From contig NZ_VISR01000034.1 in NCBI RefSeq assembly GCF_007827595.1, positions 1-64,000 of the forward strand: 64,000 nt of DNA, read 5' to 3'. Source of the stretch: Streptomyces sp. BK340. GTDB taxonomy: Bacteria > Actinomycetota > Actinomycetes > Streptomycetales > Streptomycetaceae. Each line of letters begins with the position of its first letter. Within the stretch, counting starts at the first letter, position 1. Position numbers and translations under genes: made by a program. The notes beneath the pieces are model-generated. The model saw only the letters and a list, made by a program, of their open reading frames with translations, made no database searches and was not told the DNA's origin. Of the stretch, positions 25,419 to 34,055 are shown piece by piece.

Positions 25419-26729
25419 TCAGGAAGCGGCGGTGCGCAGCCCCTGGAGGTCGATCTGCTCCGTCTCGTCGTGCGCGGTCAGGTCGATGACCTGGCCCACG
25501 CCGCGCGACTCCGCGTCGGCGGGCTTGAACTCGGCCTCCGCCTCGGCCTTGTGCAGCGCGAGAGCCTCCTGGCCGACGACGTCGGCGAGGTCCTCGTTCT
25601 GCACCGACTCCAGCGCGGCGGACGCCGACTCCTTCTGGGTGCCGAAGAAGTCGAACCCGCCCTCGACCGCCGGGCGCCGCACGGGCGCGGCCGGTACGAC
25701 GGCCACCGCGGTCGGCACCGTGAAGTGACCGGCGGGCTGCCGCCCCGCGGGCTTGGCGGGCTGGTCCGGTGCGGTCGGGAGGGCGGCCGCCGGCTCGTGT
25801 CCGTCGGCCGCCTCGGGCTTCCCCTGCGCCTCGCCCTCCGTGACGGCCTCCTGCGCGGGCTCCTTGCGCACACCGTCACCGGAGGCCTCGGCGGACCCGG
25901 CCGACTTCGGCTCGGCGGTGACGGGCTCGGGCCTGACCGGCTCGGGTCCGGCGGACTCGGGCGCCACGGACTCGGCCCGGGCGACCACGACCTCGGCGGA
26001 CTCGACCTCGGCGGACTCGGCCTCAGGGGACTCGACCTCAGCGGAGTCGGCCGCAGCGGGCTCGGCCTCAGCCTTGGCCGACTCCCCGTCACGGTCCAGC
26101 CGGGACAGCGCCACCGCGGCCTTCAGGAACAGCTGAGCACCCTCGGCGGAGAACACCGGGCCGGCCTTCAGCTTCTCCTCGGCGGCCTCGACCGTCGCGG
26201 CCTCGGGCTCGGGCTCGGCGGCCTCGGGCTCGGCGCTGCGCGCGGGCGGCAGCGCGGGCGGGCCGGACGGCTCGGCCGCCTCGATCTCCAGCAGTCGGCG
26301 CCCCTCCAGGGCGGTCGCGCGCTCGGTCTCCGCCGTGGCGTAGCGGCGCAGCAGGGCCGCGTGCTCGTTGCGCAGCCCGGCCAGCTCCGCGCGCTTGGCG
26401 CGCAGCCGCTGCTCGAGCTTGGTGCGCAGCTCGCGCGACTCCTCCAGGTCGGTCTCCAGTTCGGCGACCCGTTCGTCGAAGCGCCACTCGTCGCTGACAC
26501 GCGCGCGCGTGAGGTCGGCGACCTGCTTGCCCGCGTGGGAGTCCCAGCGGCGCATCACGACGGCGCCCACGACAGCGGTCGCCGCGGCGGCCGCGGCCAG
26601 CGTGCGCAACACGGTGACCTCGGAGAACACCCAGGGACCCAGCGCGCAGACGACGGACACGCCGGCCATCGCCGACGGAGGCAACAGCCGGTGCAGAGGC
26701 GGTGAATGGCGGTGGCGTCCACGTGGCAT
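25419..26729 (-). CDS. Membrane-anchored coiled-coil protein with acidic repeat region
   Basis: A 436-residue protein. Residues 1-60 hold two hydrophobic helices. A strong coiled coil follows (about 68-140: ELETDLEESRELRTKLEQRL, then AELAGLRNEHAALLRRYATAET). After that is a long Glu/Ala/Ser/Pro region with near-repeats of AEVESPEAESAEVESAEV around 220-260. A conserved C-terminal segment contains FDFFGTQKE and IDLTAHDETEQIDLQGLRTAAS. The organisation suggests a cytoplasmic scaffold tied to the membrane. The function is not known to me. ATG 26727-26729 is preferred because the longer frame is basic and lacks a ribosome site. Confidence 0.8.
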   Translation of the reverse strand: MPRGRHRHSPPLHRLLPPSAMAGVSVVCALGPWVFSEVTVLRTLAAAAAATAVVGAVVMRRWDSHAGKQVADLTRARVSDEWRFDERVAELETDLEESRELRTKLEQRLRAKRAELAGLRNEHAALLRRYATAETERATALEGRRLLEIEAAEPSGPPALPPARSAEPEAAEPEPEAATVEAAEEKLKAGPVFSAEGAQLFLKAAVALSRLDRDGESAKAEAEPAAADSAEVESPEAESAEVESAEVVVARAESVAPESAGPEPVRPEPVTAEPKSAGSAEASGDGVRKEPAQEAVTEGEAQGKPEAADGHEPAAALPTAPDQPAKPAGRQPAGHFTVPTAVAVVPAAPVRRPAVEGGFDFFGTQKESASAALESVQNEDLADVVGQEALALHKAEAEAEFKPADAESRGVGQVIDLTAHDETEQIDLQGLRTAAS

Positions 26730-26826
26730 GGCCAGAAACTTACCGCGCGTAGGCGATTCGTGGACCCCCGCCCCGTAAAAACACCGCCGCACCAAGAGCT
26801 TTCCCGGACATCGGGCGCCCGGCGGC

Positions 26827-27954
26827 TCAGCGGTCGCTCAACCGCCCGCTGAGCCACTGCAGCGTCGGCGGGATCTCCCGGCGCCAGGTGTTGAAGTTGT
26901 GCCCGCCGCTGTCCAGGATGATCGAGGAGATCCGGGTCAGGTTCGTGGCCTGCACATCCCCTATGAACTTGAGGGTGTCCTTGTAGTTGTGTTCACCGAT
27001 TTTGCTGCTGGTGACGAGCAGCGAGGTGTCGGGCGCGGGCTGGTGCTTGAGGAGCCACCACAGGTCGGCACGATTCTGCAGGTTCGTGTCGCCGTGGAAG
27101 AGGTCACCGGTCGTGGGGTCGATCGGCGCCTTGTAGTAGGGCGAGAGGCCGGCGGCGGCCGCGTAGACGCCCGGGTGGTGCATGGCGAGCTTCAGCGCGC
27201 AGTAGCCGCCGGTGGAGTCGCCGACGACGCCCCAGCTGCCCGGCCGCTTGCCCACCCGGTAGTGCGCGAGTACGGCCTCGGGCAGGTCCTTGGCGAAGAA
27301 GGTCTCGCTCTGCGGGCCGCCCGGGATGTCCACGCACTCGGTGTCGCGCGGCGGCGCCACGGTCGGCCGCAGCATCACCAGGATCATCGGCTGCATCCGC
27401 CCGTCCTTGGCCAGCTCCTGCGCCGTACGCGGGTAGTGGAGTTTGTCCACCAGCGCCTGCGCCGTACCGGGGTAGCCGGTCAGTACGACAGCCGCAGGGA
27501 ACGTACGCGTGCGGTACTGCGGTTGGAAGTACTCGGGCGGCAGGTAGACGTACGCCGGTGTGGCGATGTGGGTCTTGCGCCCCACGATGTCCACCTTCTG
27601 GATCTGCCCGGTCGCCTGCGGCCGTGATCCGTTGACCCCTTTGACCAGGGACGTGGAGACCACCTGCAGCGGACCGCCGGTACCCGTGTTGGCCGAGTGG
27701 TCGATGACTATGCCCTGGTCGGTCTCCTGGCCGAACAGGTCCGCCCAGCTGGCGTAGAACCCGAAGGCCTGGTTGGCGGCGATCCCGAGGGAGCCGACGA
27801 GGACCAGTTGTGTGGCCAGGAGCAGGCCGACGCGCCCGGTGACGGCCCGCCAGTTCTGCCGGGCGAGCCGCGGCCACAACCACACCGTGGCGATGAACAG
27901 CACCGCGGCGAGCATGACCGCAAGCGCCAGCACCTTGTTGCTCGTGAGACCCAT
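26827..27954 (-). CDS. Membrane-anchored alpha/beta-hydrolase esterase (antigen 85/esterase D-like)
   Basis: A 375-residue protein. Two N-terminal membrane helices (about 8-27 and 41-62) anchor an extracytoplasmic hydrolase. The nucleophile elbow is GDSTGGYCALKLAMHHPG near 252-269, and the catalytic histidine is likely in DSGGHNFNTWRREIP near the end. YVYLPPEYF and GYPGTAQ fit the esterase/mycolyltransferase-like group of actinobacteria. It is divergent from lysX, which modifies lipids with lysine, so both may act on the cell envelope. The substrate is unknown. Confidence 0.85.
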   Translation of the reverse strand: MGLTSNKVLALAVMLAAVLFIATVWLWPRLARQNWRAVTGRVGLLLATQLVLVGSLGIAANQAFGFYASWADLFGQETDQGIVIDHSANTGTGGPLQVVSTSLVKGVNGSRPQATGQIQKVDIVGRKTHIATPAYVYLPPEYFQPQYRTRTFPAAVVLTGYPGTAQALVDKLHYPRTAQELAKDGRMQPMILVMLRPTVAPPRDTECVDIPGGPQSETFFAKDLPEAVLAHYRVGKRPGSWGVVGDSTGGYCALKLAMHHPGVYAAAAGLSPYYKAPIDPTTGDLFHGDTNLQNRADLWWLLKHQPAPDTSLLVTSSKIGEHNYKDTLKFIGDVQATNLTRISSIILDSGGHNFNTWRREIPPTLQWLSGRLSDR

Positions 27955-28156
27955 GGGCTCTTCCTGCCTGCGCTTTCCGCCCGTGGCCCACCCAGCTTCG
28001 TTGCAAGGGCTTGCCCGGGGCTTTCCTTGGCCTTTGACCCGACTTTCCGGAGGGGAGTGAACCTCTCTCCCCGAGACACCGTCCTAGAGGGCGCAATGTC
28101 GCCGGATGCCCCGATCGGCACCGGGTTCAAGGTCTCTCGCAGAACTACGGGATGCG

Positions 28157-29995
28157 ATGTCTGTCAGGATAGATGGGGAAATGTCGGGCGGGGTTCCGAG
28201 CCGATCAAGCCGGGCGCGGCGCATACTGCGCGGCCCGCGCCCCGAGGCCGTTCCCGCTCTGGTCTCCAGGGCGTGTGCCCTCGTGGGCGTGGTGGACATC
28301 GCCGCGGGCGTGTTCCCGCGCTTCCGTCACAGCCGTATGCACGCCCTGGCCGAGGTGCTGCCCGGCTCCTTCGGGCCCTTCGCGGCGGCACTCTCGCTCA
28401 GCGCGGGCGTGCTGTTGCTCCTGCTCGCGCACGGACTCAAGCGACGCAAGCGCCGTGCGTGGCGCGCCGCGGTCGCGCTCCTGCCCGCCGGTGCGGCAGC
28501 CGAGTTCGTGTACCGGCACTCGGTCATCGGCATGCTCATCTCGATGGCGATCCTGATTCCGCTGCTGCGCCACCGCGACGAGTTCGCCGCCCTGCCCGAC
28601 CCGCGCAGCCGCTGGCGCGCACTCGCCAACTTCGTCCTGATGGCCGCCGGTTCCCTCGCCCTCGGCCTGGTCATCGTCAGCGTCCATCCGAACCGGATGG
28701 TCGGCGACCCGAGCCTCGCCGACCGCCTCACCCACGTCGTCTACGGCCTGTTCGGCTTCGAGGGCCCGCTGGACTACGACGGCAGCACCTCCTGGACGGT
28801 GGCCTTCTCCCTCGGCGCCCTCGGCTGGCTGACCGCGGTCACCACCATCTACTTCGCCTTCCGCCCCGAACACCCGGCCGCCCGCCTCACCGAGGAGGAC
28901 GAGGCCCGGCTGCGCGCGCTGCTGGACAAGCACGGCGGCCGCGACTCCCTCGGCCACTTCGCGCTGCGCCGCGACAAGGCGGTCGTCTTCTCGCCCAGCG
29001 GCAAGGCGGCGGTCACCTACCGCGTCGTCTCCGGCGTGATGCTCGCCAGCGGCGACCCGATCGGCGACGTCGAGGCCTGGCCCGGCGCCATCGAACGCTT
29101 CATGGACGAGGCCAAGGCGCACTCCTGGACCCCGGCCGTCATGGGCTGTTCGGAGACGGGCGGCGAGGTGTGGACCCGCGAGACCGGCCTGGACGCCTTG
29201 GAGCTGGGCGACGAGGCGGTGGTCGACGTGGCGGATTTCTCGCTCGCCGGTCGCGCGATGCGCAACGTGCGCCAGATGGTCAAGCGCATCGAGCGGGCCG
29301 GCTACGAAACCCGGGTACGGCGTATCCGTGACCTCGGCCAGGCAGAGCTGGAGCGCATCCGCCTGGCGGCGGAGGACTGGCGCGGCACCGACACCGAGCG
29401 CGGGTTCTCCATGGCGCTCGGCCGCATCGGCGACCCCACCGACGGCGACTGTCTGATCGCCACGGCCCACAAGGCCGACGACGAGCCCGGCGAGTACGGC
29501 GACCTGAAGGCGATCCTGCACTTCGTGCCCTGGGGAACCGACGGCGTGTCCCTGGACCTGATGCGCCGCGACCGCACCGCCGACCCCGGCATGAACGAGC
29601 TGCTGATCGTCGCCGCCCTGCAGGCCGCCCCCAAGTTCGGCATCACCCGGGTCTCGTTGAACTTCGCGATGTTCCGCTCCGCCCTCGCGCGCGGCGAGAA
29701 GATCGGCGCGGGCCCGGTGCTGCGCGCCTGGCGCGGACTGCTGGTGTTCCTCTCCCGCTGGTTCCAGATCGAGTCGCTGTACAAGTTCAACGCCAAGTTC
29801 CAGCCGCGCTGGGAGCCGCGCTTCGTCGTCTACCGCGCCTCCGCCGACCTGCCCCGCATCGGCTTCGCCGCCATGCAGGCGGAGGGCTTCGTCAACCTCG
29901 CCCTGCCGCTCCCGCGCTTCCTGCGCCGGCGCCGGGCGGCCGCCGCGCGCCCCTGCGCGCACACCGTGGCGGAACGCGACGTCCGAGCCGCCTGA
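28157..29995 (+). CDS. LysX/MprF-type phosphatidylglycerol lysyltransferase (no tRNA-synthetase domain)
   Basis: About 612 residues. The N-terminal 200 residues contain about six membrane helices, and the rest is the cytosolic DUF2156 GNAT-like lysyl-transfer domain. That domain includes HFALRRDKAVVFSPSGKAAVTYRVV, SGDPIGD, MNELLIVAAL and RVSLNFAMFRSALARG. Such enzymes transfer lysine from Lys-tRNA to phosphatidylglycerol, making the membrane less anionic and more resistant to cationic peptides. Mycobacterial LysX carries a fused lysyl-tRNA synthetase; this one does not. The start is uncertain: ATG 28157, or ATG 28181, which is next to a possible -10 box. Confidence 0.88.
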   Translation: MSVRIDGEMSGGVPSRSSRARRILRGPRPEAVPALVSRACALVGVVDIAAGVFPRFRHSRMHALAEVLPGSFGPFAAALSLSAGVLLLLLAHGLKRRKRRAWRAAVALLPAGAAAEFVYRHSVIGMLISMAILIPLLRHRDEFAALPDPRSRWRALANFVLMAAGSLALGLVIVSVHPNRMVGDPSLADRLTHVVYGLFGFEGPLDYDGSTSWTVAFSLGALGWLTAVTTIYFAFRPEHPAARLTEEDEARLRALLDKHGGRDSLGHFALRRDKAVVFSPSGKAAVTYRVVSGVMLASGDPIGDVEAWPGAIERFMDEAKAHSWTPAVMGCSETGGEVWTRETGLDALELGDEAVVDVADFSLAGRAMRNVRQMVKRIERAGYETRVRRIRDLGQAELERIRLAAEDWRGTDTERGFSMALGRIGDPTDGDCLIATAHKADDEPGEYGDLKAILHFVPWGTDGVSLDLMRRDRTADPGMNELLIVAALQAAPKFGITRVSLNFAMFRSALARGEKIGAGPVLRAWRGLLVFLSRWFQIESLYKFNAKFQPRWEPRFVVYRASADLPRIGFAAMQAEGFVNLALPLPRFLRRRRAAAARPCAHTVAERDVRAA

Positions 29996-30036
29996 CCCCG
30001 CCCTGCCGCGCGCAGAGCCCGGCCCGGCCCCTGACC

Positions 30037-30087
30037 GGCCCGGGCGGAAGCCCCACCCCCTCCAGCACGGGGGCTTCCGCCCGGGCC
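30037..30087. terminator. Strong hairpin terminator after lysX-like gene
   Basis: Perfect 18-bp arms (GGCCCGGGCGGAAGCCCC at 30037-30054, complement at 30070-30087) enclose a 15-base loop. It separates the lysX-like gene from the folate operon. No T tract is present. Confidence 0.8.
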
Positions 30088-30128
30088 GCGGCGCGTGGGC
30101 GGCACCGCCCTGGGCCTACGCTGAACGT

Positions 30129-30989
30129 ATGAACAACCTCAGCGGGCGCGGCCGAGTGGCAGGTCTTCCGGCATGGGACCGGTGCGCGGTCATGGGGGTC
30201 GTGAACGTGACCCCCGATTCCTTCTCCGACGGCGGCCGCTGGTTCGACACGACCGTCGCCGTCAAGCACGGCCTGGACCTGGTGGCCGAGGGTGCGGACC
30301 TGGTCGACGTCGGCGGCGAGTCCACCCGCCCCGGCGCCACCCGCGTCGACGAGGCCGAGGAACTCAGGCGCGTCATCCCCGTCGTCCGCGGCCTCGCCTC
30401 CGAAGGCGTGGCCGTCTCCGTCGACACCATGCGCGCCTCCGTCGCCGAACAGGCCCTCGCCGCCGGCGCCGCCCTCGTCAACGACGTCAGCGGCGGCCTC
30501 GCCGACCCCGCGATGATCCCCGTGGTCGCCGCCACGGGCGCCCCCTTCGTCGTCATGCACTGGCGCGGCTTCCTGCAGGGCGGCAACGTGCGGGGCGCGT
30601 ACGAGGACGTCGTCGCCGAAGTCGTGGACGAGCTGCGGGCGCGCGTGGAGGCCGTTCTGGAGGGCGGCATCGCCCCCGACCGCATCGTCGTCGACCCCGG
30701 TCTCGGCTTCTCCAAGCAGGCCGAGCACGACCTCAGCCTGCTCGCCCACCTCGACCGCCTGCACGCCCTGGGTCACCCCCTGCTCGTCGCCGCCTCCCGC
30801 AAGCGGTTCCTCGGCCGCGTCCTCGCCGGACCGGAGGGCGCACCCCCGCCGGCCCGCGAGCGGGACGCCGCCACGGCCGCCGTCTCGGCGCTCGCGGCGC
30901 ACGCCGGCGCATGGGCGGTGCGCGTGCACGAGGTGCGCGCCACCGCGGACGCGGTGCGGGTCGCGCGCGCCGTTGAAGGAGCCCGGTGA
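30129..30989 (+). CDS. folP: Dihydropteroate synthase
   Basis: A 286-residue TIM-barrel enzyme joining hydroxymethyl-dihydropterin pyrophosphate and p-aminobenzoate, the sulfonamide target. All family motifs are visible: MGVVNVTPDSFSDGGRW at 22-38, VGGESTRPGATRV, INDVSGG-like VNDVSGG, VVDPGLGFSKQAEHDL and ASRKRFLG. It is the first gene of the operon folP, NTF2-like, folB, folK, DUF3180. The ATG start at 30129 is preceded by a TACGCTGAACGT stretch, again compatible with a very short leader. The stop overlaps the next gene by four bases. Confidence 0.97.
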   Translation: MNNLSGRGRVAGLPAWDRCAVMGVVNVTPDSFSDGGRWFDTTVAVKHGLDLVAEGADLVDVGGESTRPGATRVDEAEELRRVIPVVRGLASEGVAVSVDTMRASVAEQALAAGAALVNDVSGGLADPAMIPVVAATGAPFVVMHWRGFLQGGNVRGAYEDVVAEVVDELRARVEAVLEGGIAPDRIVVDPGLGFSKQAEHDLSLLAHLDRLHALGHPLLVAASRKRFLGRVLAGPEGAPPPARERDAATAAVSALAAHAGAWAVRVHEVRATADAVRVARAVEGAR

Positions 30990-31525
30990 GCGCCCCCCAC
31001 ACCGACGTCGAACAGGTGGAGGCCGCCAACACCGCCTTCTACGAGGCGATGGAGCGCGGTGACTTCGAGGAAGTGTCCTCGCTCTGGCTCACGCCCTCCG
31101 ACCTGGGCGTCGACGAGGAGTACCACGACCCGGCGGACACCGGTGTGATCTCCTGCGTCCACCCCGGCTGGCCGGTGCTCACCGGCCGCTCCGAGGTCCT
31201 CAGGTCGTACGCGCTGATCATGGCGAACACCGACTACATCCAGTTCTTCCTGACCGACGTGCACGTCTCCGTCACCGGCAACACCGCCCTCGTTACCTGC
31301 ACCGAGAACATCCTCAGCGGCGGTCCCGCCCCCGAGGACGGCGCGGAGCTCGGCCCCCTGGTCGGCCAGCTCGTCGTCGCCACGAACGTGTTCCGGCGCA
31401 CCCCCACCGGCTGGAAGCTCTGGTCGCACCACGCCTCCCCCGTCCTGGCCGAATCCGACGAGGAAGAGGAGAACGGCCAGAACGGAGCGAACGGCGAGAA
31501 TTCGGGTGACGACCCCCTCGCATAA
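30986..31525 (+). CDS. SnoaL/NTF2-like protein in the folate operon
   Basis: A 179-residue protein with an N-terminal NTF2-like cone fold (VEAANTAFYEAMERGDFEEVSSLW, then HPGWPVLTGRSEVLRSYALIM). A Glu/Asn/Gly-rich tail after about residue 150 is probably disordered. The GTG start at 30986 overlaps the folP stop (GTGA). NTF2-like proteins are often small-molecule enzymes or binding subunits. Its fixed place between folP and folB hints at a pterin-related role, but no catalytic residue pattern lets me say more. Confidence 0.85.
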   Translation: MSAPHTDVEQVEAANTAFYEAMERGDFEEVSSLWLTPSDLGVDEEYHDPADTGVISCVHPGWPVLTGRSEVLRSYALIMANTDYIQFFLTDVHVSVTGNTALVTCTENILSGGPAPEDGAELGPLVGQLVVATNVFRRTPTGWKLWSHHASPVLAESDEEEENGQNGANGENSGDDPLA

Positions 31526-31774
31526 CCGGGTACGAGCCCCACAAGGACCAAGAAGTGGTTGGAATCACCTACCCGGGGGTATGTGCGGCTACCAGCCCAT
31601 GACGCGTCCGGGTTCCCCAAGGGAAACACACGGTGAAGCCTCCGGGTCCCCGCCGGGGCACGCGCCCCCGTCACCCGGATGTGTCGGCGCCCGCAGGTAG
31701 ATTCGTCAGAGGCCGGTGTGCCGCCCGCATGCGACACCGCCCGGCCGTTCCCGACGATTGCAGGAGTGATTCGC

Positions 31775-32134
31775 GTGGATCGTGTCGCGCTGCGCGGCCT
31801 GAAGGCCCGCGGGCACCACGGTGTGTTCCCCAAGGAGCGCGAGGAGGGCCAGACCTTCATCGTGGACCTCGTCCTCGGCCTGGACACGCGGCCGGCCGCC
31901 GCCGACGACGACCTGGCGAAGACCGTCCACTACGGCATCGTGGCCGAGGAGGTCGTGGCCGTGGTCGAGGGCGAACCGGTGAACCTCATCGAGACCCTCG
32001 CCGAGCGGATCGCCCAGACCTGCCTGAAGCACGAAGGGGTCCAGGAGGTCGAGGTCCGCGTCCACAAGCCGGACGCCCCGATCACCGTCCCCTTCGACGA
32101 CGTGACCGTCACCATCACCCGGAGCCGAGTATGA
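31775..32134 (+). CDS. folB: Dihydroneopterin aldolase
   Basis: A 119-residue enzyme cleaving dihydroneopterin to hydroxymethyl-dihydropterin and glycolaldehyde. The sequence DRVALRGLKARGHHGVFPKEREEGQTF and VHYGIVAEEV plus the catalytic-site lysine region VRVHKP are diagnostic. The GTG start at 31775 has AGGAG 8 bases upstream. The 249-bp gap before it holds a TAGATT hexamer (31698-31703) that could be a -10 box, so folB-folK-DUF3180 may also have a promoter of their own. The stop overlaps folK by four bases. Confidence 0.95.
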   Translation: MDRVALRGLKARGHHGVFPKEREEGQTFIVDLVLGLDTRPAAADDDLAKTVHYGIVAEEVVAVVEGEPVNLIETLAERIAQTCLKHEGVQEVEVRVHKPDAPITVPFDDVTVTITRSRV

Positions 32135-32742
32135 CCCGACCTTTCGCCCAGGGTCACAGCGACCCGACCGTCCAGCCGGTGCCCGCCTCGGTCGTCGAGC
32201 AGGTGGACGCCGCCGACACGACACTGAGCAACCCGAAATGGGCCGTGATCTCCATCGGCTCCAACCTCGGCAACCGTCTGGAGACCCTCCAGGGAGCCGT
32301 CGACGCCCTGGAGGACACCCCCGGCGTCCGCGTGAAGGCCGTGTCGCCGGTCTACGAGACGGAGCCCTGGGGCGTCGAGCCCGGCAGCCAGCCCACCTAC
32401 TACAACGCCGTCGTCGTCCTGAAGACCACCCTGCCGCCGTCCTCCCTGCTGGAGCGGGCGCACGCCGTCGAGGAGGCCTTCAACCGGGTCCGCGACGAGC
32501 ACTGGGGACCGCGCACCCTGGACGTCGACATCGTCGCCTACGCGAACGTCACCTCCGACGACCCGCAGCTCACCCTCCCGCACCCGCGCGCCCACGAACG
32601 CGCCTTCGTGCTCGCCCCCTGGCACGACATCGACCCCCAGGCGCTGCTGCCCGGCCGGGGCACGGTGGCCGAACTCCTGACGGCCGTCACCCGCGACGGC
32701 GTCGAGGCGCGCACCGACCTGGAACTCCGACTGCCCGAGTAG
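32131..32742 (+). CDS. folK: Hydroxymethyl-dihydropterin pyrophosphokinase
   Basis: A 203-residue kinase that activates the pterin for folP. It has VISIGSNLGNRLETLQGAVD at about 40-59, VYETEPWGVEPGSQPTYYNAVV and RVRDEHWGPRTLDVDIVAY, the Mg/ATP-site signature. An N-terminal extension of about 35 residues before the core is typical of Streptomyces. ATG 32131 overlaps the folB stop. Together with folP, folB and folE the window holds almost the whole pterin branch of folate synthesis. Confidence 0.96.
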   Translation: MTRPFAQGHSDPTVQPVPASVVEQVDAADTTLSNPKWAVISIGSNLGNRLETLQGAVDALEDTPGVRVKAVSPVYETEPWGVEPGSQPTYYNAVVVLKTTLPPSSLLERAHAVEEAFNRVRDEHWGPRTLDVDIVAYANVTSDDPQLTLPHPRAHERAFVLAPWHDIDPQALLPGRGTVAELLTAVTRDGVEARTDLELRLPE

Positions 32743-32800
32743 TCGTTAAGGTCAAGACGACCACAGTCCGGGATCGGTCCGGGGGAGCTGAAGGGACACC

Positions 32801-33289
32801 GTGAGAGAGCTGCGCATCAGGGTGCTGGCCGGCGTGTTCGTCGTGGCCGGCGTCCTGTCCTGGGCGGGTGCCCGCCTCTGGAACTCGGTCGGGACACTCC
32901 CCAGCGTCCCCCTGGCCGCCCCCATCGTCCTCGCGCTGATCGCGGTGGTCCTGCTCGCCACGGCGCTCTCGCTGCGCGCCCGCCTCAAGGCCCAGCGCGA
33001 GCGCCGCCCCGGCGCCAAGGGCGTCGACCCCCTGATGGCCGCCCGAGCGGTGGTCTTCGGCCAGGCAAGCGCCCTGGTGGCCGCCCTGGTCGCCGGCATG
33101 TACGGCGGCACGGGTGTCTTCCTCCTGGAGCTCCTCGACATCCCCGCCCGCCGCGACCAGGCCATCTATGCCGGCCTCTCGGTGCTGGCCGGCATCGGCG
33201 TGATAGCGGCGGCCGTGTTCCTGGAGCGGGTCTGCAAGCTCCCCGAGGACGAGGACCACAATCACGCGGGCGCGGAGCCGGCGGCCTGA
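32801..33289 (+). CDS. DUF3180 membrane protein
   Basis: A 162-residue protein with four membrane helices: about 7-25, 39-58, 85-108 and 122-140. A charged His/Glu-rich C-terminus ends it. DUF3180 proteins follow folK in many actinobacteria, and no function is established to my knowledge. The GTG start at 32801 lies 58 bases after folK, so it is probably the last gene of the operon. The conserved linkage suggests a role tied to folate or export of a related compound, but this is only context. Confidence 0.87.
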   Translation: MRELRIRVLAGVFVVAGVLSWAGARLWNSVGTLPSVPLAAPIVLALIAVVLLATALSLRARLKAQRERRPGAKGVDPLMAARAVVFGQASALVAALVAGMYGGTGVFLLELLDIPARRDQAIYAGLSVLAGIGVIAAAVFLERVCKLPEDEDHNHAGAEPAA

Positions 33290-33320
33290 CCACCGGCTCC
33301 GGCCGTTCGCCGAAGGCCGC

Positions 33321-33926
33321 TCAGCGCGCCATGATGAGGCTCATCGCCTCGTTCCGCGTCGCCGCGTCCCGCAGCTGACCACGCACCGCCGAGGTGATCG
33401 TCTTCGCGCCGGGCTTGCGGATGCCCCGCATCGACATGCACATGTGCTCGCACTCGACGACCACGATCACGCCCCGCGGCTCCAGGATCTCCATCAGGGA
33501 GTCCGCTATCTGCGTGGTGAGCCGTTCCTGCACCTGCGGGCGCCGGGCGTAGACGTCCACGAGCCGGGCCAGCTTGGACAGACCGGTGATCTTCCCGGTC
33601 ACGGACGGGATGTAGCCGACGTGGGCGACGCCCCGGAACGGCACCAGATGGTGCTCGCAGGTGCTGTAGACCTCGATGTCCTTCACGAGCACCATCTCGT
33701 CGTGCCCCAGGTCGAACGTCGTGGTCAGGACGTCCTCGGGCTTCTGCCACAGGCCCGCGAAGATCTCCTTGTACGCCCGGGCCACGCGCGTCGGCGTCTC
33801 CCTGAGGCCCTCACGATCCGGATCCTCACCGACCGCGATCAGCAGTTCCCGTACGGCGTTCTCGGCGCGCTTCTCGTCGAACTCGCCGATGGTGCCCTCA
33901 CCGTCCAGGGTCACGGGGTCGGTCAT
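33321..33926 (-). CDS. folE: GTP cyclohydrolase I
   Basis: A 201-residue decameric zinc enzyme that turns GTP into dihydroneopterin triphosphate, the entry step of folate synthesis. Motifs: EDPDREGLRETPTRVARAY, the zinc-site YSTCEHHLVPFRGVAHVGY with the CEHH ligands, SKLARLVDVYARRPQVQERLT, and the second zinc cysteine in VECEHMCMSMRG. The ATG start is 33924-33926. It faces the folate operon and is separated from ftsH behind it by a strong terminator, so it needs its own promoter between 33927 and 33988. Confidence 0.98.
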   Translation of the reverse strand: MTDPVTLDGEGTIGEFDEKRAENAVRELLIAVGEDPDREGLRETPTRVARAYKEIFAGLWQKPEDVLTTTFDLGHDEMVLVKDIEVYSTCEHHLVPFRGVAHVGYIPSVTGKITGLSKLARLVDVYARRPQVQERLTTQIADSLMEILEPRGVIVVVECEHMCMSMRGIRKPGAKTITSAVRGQLRDAATRNEAMSLIMAR

Positions 33927-33988
33927 CTGGTTCCTCGTTCCTGTGCTGTCACGCGTGCGTCCACGCGCTCTGTCTGCGGACATACGAA

Positions 33989-34028
33989 ATGCCGCGCCCC
34001 CCAGGCTAGAACCTGGGGGCCGCGGCAT
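33989..34028 (-). terminator. ftsH terminator
   Basis: Seventeen-base arms starting ATGCCGCGCCCCCCAGG pair with CCTGGGGGCCGCGGCAT around a CTAGAA loop, with one C-C mismatch. On the minus strand the stem is followed by TTCGTATG. It separates ftsH from folE. Confidence 0.85.
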
Positions 34029-34055
34029 TCATTCCGGCCTGGTGGCTGAAACTGT

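Noticed and set aside
31526..31774. Small gene or folate-responsive RNA before folB
   Set aside because: The short open frame at 31506-31700 has no coding character, and no known pterin or tetrahydrofolate riboswitch core is visible.
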